Of a stretch of 64,000 nt of DNA, positions 60,220-64,000 are shown piece after piece. Positions within the stretch are counted from its first letter, which is position 1; the number at the start of each line of letters is the position of its first letter. This stretch comes from an uncultured Luteimonas sp. Lineage in GTDB: Bacteria; Pseudomonadota; Gammaproteobacteria; Xanthomonadales; Xanthomonadaceae. The notes beneath the pieces were generated by a model, which had not been told where the DNA came from, did not search any database, and worked only from the letters and a program-made list of their open reading frames with translations. The stretch is taken from contig CALLKI010000042.1 of the NCBI GenBank assembly GCA_938008415.1, forward strand, positions 1-64,000, in the 5' to 3' direction. A program made the position numbers and the translations under genes.

Positions 60220-61713
60220 TCAGCAGCAGCCGTGGCCGCCGTGGCGGGTGCCGCTGTCGGGGGCCACCGCCGAACCGCGGGTCTCGCCGCGCTCGCCGGC
60301 CAGGTGGTGCTCGGCGATCACGCGCGCGACCGAGGCGGTGACCTTCTTGCCCATCGGGATGTGCAGGAACTCGTTGGGCCCGTGCGCGTTGGAATGCGGG
60401 CCGAGCACGCCGGTGATCATGAACTGGGCGCCGGGGAACTTCTCGCCGAGCATGCCCATGAACGGGATCGAGCCGCCTTCGCCCATGTACATCGCGGGCG
60501 CGCCGAAGAACTCGCGGCTGGCGGTGTCGATCGCCTTCTCCAGCCACGGCGACATCGCCGGCGCGTTCCAGCCGGACGAGGCCTTCTCCAGTTCCAGGGT
60601 GACCTGGGCGCCGTTGGGCGGGTCGCGCAGCAGCTCCTGCTTCAGCAGCTCGCCCGCGTGCCTGCCGTCCACGGTCGGCGGCAGCCGCAGCGACAGCTTC
60701 ACCGAGGTGTGCGGGCGCAGCACGTTGCCAGCCGAGTCCAGCGGCGGGATGCCGCCGATGCCGGTGATCGACAGCGCCGGCCGCCAGGTACGGTTGAGCA
60801 CGAGCTCGGCCAGGTCGTCCAGCGTCGGCCGCAGCCCATGCACCATCGGGAACTTGTCGTACACCGCGGTGCCGAGCACCTCGGCGGCGCGCCGCGCCTG
60901 CTCCAGGCGCTCCGGCGGGATCTCCGCGTGCAGGCCCTCGAGCAGGATGCGGCCGGTTTCCTCGTCCTCGATCCGCGACAGCAGCTGGCGCAGCAGGCGG
61001 AAGCTCGAGGGCACGATGCCGGAGGCGTCGCCCGAGTGCACGCCTTCCTCCAGCACCTTCACCGTCAGGTTGCCGCCGGCCAGGCCGCGCAGCGAGGTGG
61101 TGCACCACAGCTGGTCGTAGTTGCCGCAGCCGGAGTCCAGGCACACCACCAGCGAGGGCTTGCCGATGCGGCCGGCGAGGTGGTCGACGTAGGCCGGCAG
61201 GTCGTAGCTGCCGGATTCCTCGCAGGCCTCGATCAACACCACGCAGCGGGCGTGCGGGAGCTTCTGCTCCTGCAGCGCCATGATCGCGGCCAGCGAGCCG
61301 AAGATGGCATAGCCGTCGTCGGCGCCGCCGCGGCCGTACAGCCGGTCGCCGCGCAGCACCGGGGTCCACGGGCCGAGGCCGTCGTCCCAGCCCGTCATCT
61401 CCGGTTGCTTGTCGAGGTGCCCGTACAGCAGCACGCAGTCGTCGTTGCTGCCACCGTTGGCCGCCGGGATGTCGATGAAGATCAGCGGCGTGCGGCCTTC
61501 CAGGCGCACCACCTCGACCGTCATGCCCGGGACCGGCTGGGCCTTCGCCCAGGTCTCCATCAGCCTGACCGCGTCGTCCATGTAGCCGTGCGCCGCCCAG
61601 TCGGCGTCGAACATCGGCGACTTGTTGGGGATGCGGATGTACTCGATGAGCTGCGGGACGATGTCGTCGTCCCACCTGGCGCTGACGTAGCGGTCGATCC
61701 TGCTGGCGTCCAT
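60220..61713 (-). CDS. M20-family metallopeptidase with a His/Cys-rich C-terminus
   Basis: A 497-residue dipeptidase-like enzyme of the M20 family (carnosinase/CPG2 group). Metal and catalytic blocks: VLLYGHLDKQPEMTGWDDGL, GRGGADDGYAIFG, EACEESGSYDLPAYVDHL with the general-base Glu, LDSGCGNYDQLW, and FLHIPMGKK near the end. The lid domain has VHSGDASGIVPSSFRLL. A non-family tail of about 25 residues ends SGTRHGGHGCC, rich in His and Cys. No signal peptide, so cytosolic. Start at 61713. Confidence 0.9.
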   Translation of the reverse strand: MDASRIDRYVSARWDDDIVPQLIEYIRIPNKSPMFDADWAAHGYMDDAVRLMETWAKAQPVPGMTVEVVRLEGRTPLIFIDIPAANGGSNDDCVLLYGHLDKQPEMTGWDDGLGPWTPVLRGDRLYGRGGADDGYAIFGSLAAIMALQEQKLPHARCVVLIEACEESGSYDLPAYVDHLAGRIGKPSLVVCLDSGCGNYDQLWCTTSLRGLAGGNLTVKVLEEGVHSGDASGIVPSSFRLLRQLLSRIEDEETGRILLEGLHAEIPPERLEQARRAAEVLGTAVYDKFPMVHGLRPTLDDLAELVLNRTWRPALSITGIGGIPPLDSAGNVLRPHTSVKLSLRLPPTVDGRHAGELLKQELLRDPPNGAQVTLELEKASSGWNAPAMSPWLEKAIDTASREFFGAPAMYMGEGGSIPFMGMLGEKFPGAQFMITGVLGPHSNAHGPNEFLHIPMGKKVTASVARVIAEHHLAGERGETRGSAVAPDSGTRHGGHGCC

Positions 61714-61920
61714 TGGGCTTTTTCCGGGAACGGGGAAAGGAAATGTTACCCCGGTTGCGGGGTAGGGGTTTTCCTACACGCGGCCGGGCTGTTTTCCGGC
61801 AGCGGTCCGGCGCAGACGGCGATACGCTGGACACAGGTGGTTCCCCGAAACTGGTTCCGCCGGCGCCGCAGGAAGTGATGCCGGCCATCGCTGGAACTGA
61901 TCGAAGTTCAAGGAGGAACC

Positions 61921-62280
61921 ATGAACGTGTTCAGGAATCTCGTTGCCCCGCTGCTGCTGGCGCTTGCATTCGTCGGCAGCGCCCTCGCCACGGAGAAAGT
62001 CGACATCAACACCGCCGACGCCGCCACCCTCGAGCGTGTCCTGGTGAACATCGGGCCCTCCAAGGCCCAGGCCATCGTCGAGCACCGTCGCGCCAACGGC
62101 CCGTTCCGCAGCGCCGAGCAGCTCGCCGAGGTCAAGGGCATCGGCCTGAGGACGGTGGAACTGAACCGGGACCGCATCGTGGTCGGCAGCGCGCAGGGCA
62201 AGGGTGGCAACGCCGGTGGCGCGCAGAAGGCCGGGGACCGGGCCACGGCCCAGTCCCAGGCAAAGGCCGCGCAGCGCTGA
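61921..62280 (+). CDS. ComEA-like helix-hairpin-helix protein
   Basis: A 119-residue exported DNA-binding protein: signal peptide 1-23 (LLLALAFVGSALA), then VDINTADAATLERVLVNIGP with two HhH motifs (GPSKAQAIVEHRRANGPF, VKGIGLRTVELNRDRI) and a Gln/Ala/Gly-rich tail. ComEA pulls incoming DNA through the periplasm during natural transformation; stand-alone copies occur in many non-competent bacteria as well. Strong AAGGAGG ribosome-binding site. No comEC or pilus gene beside it, although pilT-pilU lie elsewhere in the window. Confidence 0.9.
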   Translation: MNVFRNLVAPLLLALAFVGSALATEKVDINTADAATLERVLVNIGPSKAQAIVEHRRANGPFRSAEQLAEVKGIGLRTVELNRDRIVVGSAQGKGGNAGGAQKAGDRATAQSQAKAAQR

Positions 62281-62429
62281 GCCAGCCGCTGCCGGCTTCG
62301 CAGGGACGCGATCCGGCAGACGGAGGGGCAGGACGTCCCGTGGATCCGGCAGGGATCGCCGTTACAGGGACGTAGCCGCCGCCCGTACCGCGCACGACGC
62401 GTGGTGCGGGCGGCATTTCCTGTCGGGCG

Positions 62430-62435
62430 TACACT
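62430..62435 (+). promoter_or_regulatory. -10 box TACACT, 6 bases before the hutD ATG
   Basis: GCGTACACTTCGGGAATG: TACACT, 6 bases, then the ATG at 62442; no ribosome-binding site at proper distance. Predicted leaderless start. Confidence 0.45.
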
Positions 62436-62441
62436 TCGGGA

Positions 62442-63071
62442 ATGGCCGCGTTCCCGTCCACAGTGCGCATCATCCCTGCGAACGGGTACCGGCGCGAGCG
62501 CTGGGCGAACGGCGCCGGCTGGACCCGGGCGATCTGCGCCTGCCGCCTCAAGGGCGCGCAGGGCATCGAGGTCCCGGAGTGGGACTGGCGGATGTCGGTC
62601 GCCGAGATCGAGGCTCCGGCCCCGTATTCGCTGCTTCCCGGCATCGAGCGCGAGCAGGTGCTGCTGTCCGGCAACGGCCTGCGCCTGCGCTTTGCCGACG
62701 GCGCCACGCACGAGTTGCTCCCGCCGCACCAGCGCCTGCGTTTCCCGGGGGATCGGGAATGCGCGGGCGAGCCCGTCGACGGCCGGGTCGAGGCGTTCAA
62801 CCTGATGTGGCGGCGGGATGCGGTCGAGGCCACGCTCTGGCACCGGCCGCTGGTGGGTTCGATGGTGGTGTTCGTCGACCCCGGCACGACCTGGGCGGTG
62901 TACCTGCTGTCCGGACGGATGGCGATCGGCCACGGCCTGGACTCGCATGCGGACCTGATGCAGGGCGACAGCGCGCTGCTGCGTTCGGACGGGACGCGCA
63001 CGCGCCATGCGCTCGACGGCAGCGGCGAGGCGCTGCTGGTGCGGATCCGTCCGCGCCAGGAAGCTCAATAG
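62442..63071 (+). CDS. HutD/Ves-family protein
   Basis: A 209-residue cytosolic cupin-like protein. RRERWANGAGWTRAICACRL near the start and EWDWRMSVAEIEAPAPYSLL are HutD/Ves landmarks, then the beta-barrel run LLSGNGLRLRFADGATHELL, VEAFNLMWRRDAVEATLWHR. In Pseudomonas hutD sits in histidine-use operons; E. coli Ves is cold-induced. Here it stands alone, convergent with the flavoprotein gene, their ends overlapping by 7 bp. Role unclear. Confidence 0.85.
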   Translation: MAAFPSTVRIIPANGYRRERWANGAGWTRAICACRLKGAQGIEVPEWDWRMSVAEIEAPAPYSLLPGIEREQVLLSGNGLRLRFADGATHELLPPHQRLRFPGDRECAGEPVDGRVEAFNLMWRRDAVEATLWHRPLVGSMVVFVDPGTTWAVYLLSGRMAIGHGLDSHADLMQGDSALLRSDGTRTRHALDGSGEALLVRIRPRQEAQ

Positions 63072-64000
63072 ACGTCGCGGCGGTAGCGCCCGTCGGCGAG
63101 CATGGCCTCGACCTCGTCGTCGCCGAGTGCATCGCGCAGCACCTCGTCCACCGCCGGGGCCATGCCGCGCAGGCTGCCGCACACGTACACGGCGGCGCCG
63201 TCGCGCACCCACCCGCGCAGCAGGCCGGCCTTGGCGCGCAACGCGTCCTGCACGTAGCGGTGCGGCCCTCCGTCGCGGGAGAACACGCGATCCAGCTGTT
63301 CCAGCAGCCCCTCGCGCCGCCAGCGCGCGATGTCGTCGCGGTAGAAGTCGTCCCGGTCGGCGTTGCGCTCGCCGTACACCAGCCAGTTGCGGCGCGCACC
63401 GGCCGCCGCGCGCGCGGCCAGGAGCGCGCGCAGCCCGGCGATGCCGGTGCCGTTGCCGACCAGCACCAGTGGCCGGCCGGGATCGGGTGGATGGAAACCG
63501 GGGTTGGCGCGCAGGCGCGCGGCGATCGCCGTGCCTTCCGCCGCGTAATGGCACAGCCACCCGCTGCCCAGCCCCGGCGTGCCGTCCGGGCGGCGCATGC
63601 AGCGCACCAGCAGCCAGGCCGCACCCTCGTGCGGCAGCGAGGCGATGGTGTACTCGCGGTGCGGCAGCGGTTCCAGCATGCCGGCCAGCGCCTGCGGCGG
63701 CAGGCCGCGCACGGCGTCCACCCCGGGCAGGCGCGAGCGCGAGAGCGCCTCGCGCAGCGTCACCCTGCGCCCCTGCCATTCCACCGCCGCGTCGCCATCG
63801 AGGCCCAGCGCCGCGAGCATCGCCCCGACCGCGTCCGGGGCGTTGCACGGCCCGATCTCCAGCGCATCGCCGGCCTGCCATGCGGGGGTGGTGCCCGCGG
63901 GCGGACGCAGCTCGATGTGCCAGGCCTCGCCGCCGGCGCTGCCCGGGTTGAGCAGGCGGCGGGCGGCCAGCGTCCAGGCTTCGTATTCGGGCATCGCCCA
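63065..64000 (-). CDS. Flavoprotein reductase, FNR module (C-terminal part, incomplete)
   Basis: At least 311 residues of a ferredoxin-NADP reductase-like module. An FAD domain spans residues 40-150 (GDALEIGPCN, PHREYTIASLPHEG), the NADP domain has VLVGNGTGIAGLRALLAARA, NWLVYGERNADRDDFYRDDI, AAVYVCGSLRGMAPAVDEVL and the C-terminal DGRYRRDVY that caps FAD in NADPH-sulfite reductase/P450 reductase. An ATG at 63994 is the first visible but the frame stays open to the edge. Xanthomonadales homologues are longer, with PepSY and flavodoxin modules upstream, so this is probably the C-terminal part. Confidence 0.8.
   Translation of the reverse strand, partial: WAMPEYEAWTLAARRLLNPGSAGGEAWHIELRPPAGTTPAWQAGDALEIGPCNAPDAVGAMLAALGLDGDAAVEWQGRRVTLREALSRSRLPGVDAVRGLPPQALAGMLEPLPHREYTIASLPHEGAAWLLVRCMRRPDGTPGLGSGWLCHYAAEGTAIAARLRANPGFHPPDPGRPLVLVGNGTGIAGLRALLAARAAAGARRNWLVYGERNADRDDFYRDDIARWRREGLLEQLDRVFSRDGGPHRYVQDALRAKAGLLRGWVRDGAAVYVCGSLRGMAPAVDEVLRDALGDDEVEAMLADGRYRRDVY

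Overview
The window is a gene-dense, very GC-rich piece of a gammaproteobacterial chromosome. It has about 68 protein genes, no visible tRNA or rRNA gene, no insertion sequence, no CRISPR and no sign of a mobile island. The gene families and gene order point to the order Xanthomonadales (Xanthomonadaceae/Lysobacteraceae, for example the Lysobacter-Luteimonas-Pseudoxanthomonas range). The clearest pointers are the rpoN-hpf-ptsN-hprK-rapZ-EIIA-HPr-EI-mgtE string, purM-purN with DUF3108 genes facing DUF2066-perM-hda, a SAM-I riboswitch ahead of metX-metB-hom, and a XanB-type sugar nucleotide enzyme. Genus cannot be fixed from the sequence alone.

Layout. 1-2207 (minus): 5' end of prfC, an M23 peptidase and a phytase-like lipoprotein. 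2271-5878 (plus): consensus promoter, SAM-I riboswitch with a terminator, then metX-metB-hom joined by 4-bp overlaps. 6116-9672: serine dehydratase (minus), a small glutaredoxin-like gene (plus), and a YceI-cytochrome b561-YceI operon (minus). 9767-13342 (plus): a 1191-residue periplasmic-propeller hybrid sensor kinase. 13352-16374 (minus): aroK-aroB and a WGR protein-hemE pair. 16467: dodecin. 16677-22461: a fused winged-helix/protein kinase/TPR protein facing five small envelope genes (four lipoproteins and one membrane protein) of unknown function. 22474-26168: a P-loop sugar-acid kinase, pdxH, a signal-less BtuF-like protein and a PA2779/PA2778-type pair. 26178-28180 (minus): yggS-proC-DUF4426. 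28309-30523 (plus): pilT-pilU. 30761-34106: sodA, tag, yqgE-ruvX-pyrB. 34122-46475 (minus): an esterase, mgtE, then the large kdsD-kdsC-lptC-lptA-lptB-rpoN-hpf-ptsN-hprK-rapZ-EIIA-HPr-EI block. 46574-48419 (plus): bolA/ibaG-murA and an EF-hand membrane protein. 48444-52323 (minus): purM-purN and three DUF3108 paralogues. 52482-55447 (plus): DUF2066-perM-hda. 55458-57184 (minus): amgK-murU. 57304-59798 (plus): manC/xanB and a CysB-like regulator. 59817-64000: GlsB, an M20 peptidase, ComEA, HutD and the C-terminal part of a flavoprotein reductase.

How the parts fit. Most genes are core metabolism and envelope building: methionine and homoserine, aromatic precursors, haem, pyrimidine and purine synthesis, Kdo and LPS export, peptidoglycan first step and MurNAc salvage, GDP-mannose supply, and twitching motility. 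The phosphotransferase genes encode EI, HPr, a mannose-type EIIA, EIIA-Ntr and HPr kinase but no membrane permease nearby, so they look like a signalling relay rather than a sugar importer.

Two things stand out beyond routine annotation. Nine start codons lie 6-7 bases downstream of a TAGAAT/TATGAT/TACACT-type -10 hexamer, which predicts leaderless mRNAs and helps fix the starts. The divergent pair of a one-piece winged-helix/kinase/TPR protein and a five-gene lipoprotein cluster (16677-22461) is the best candidate for an undescribed envelope-sensing system. All functional statements are read from the sequence and family knowledge; no database search was run.
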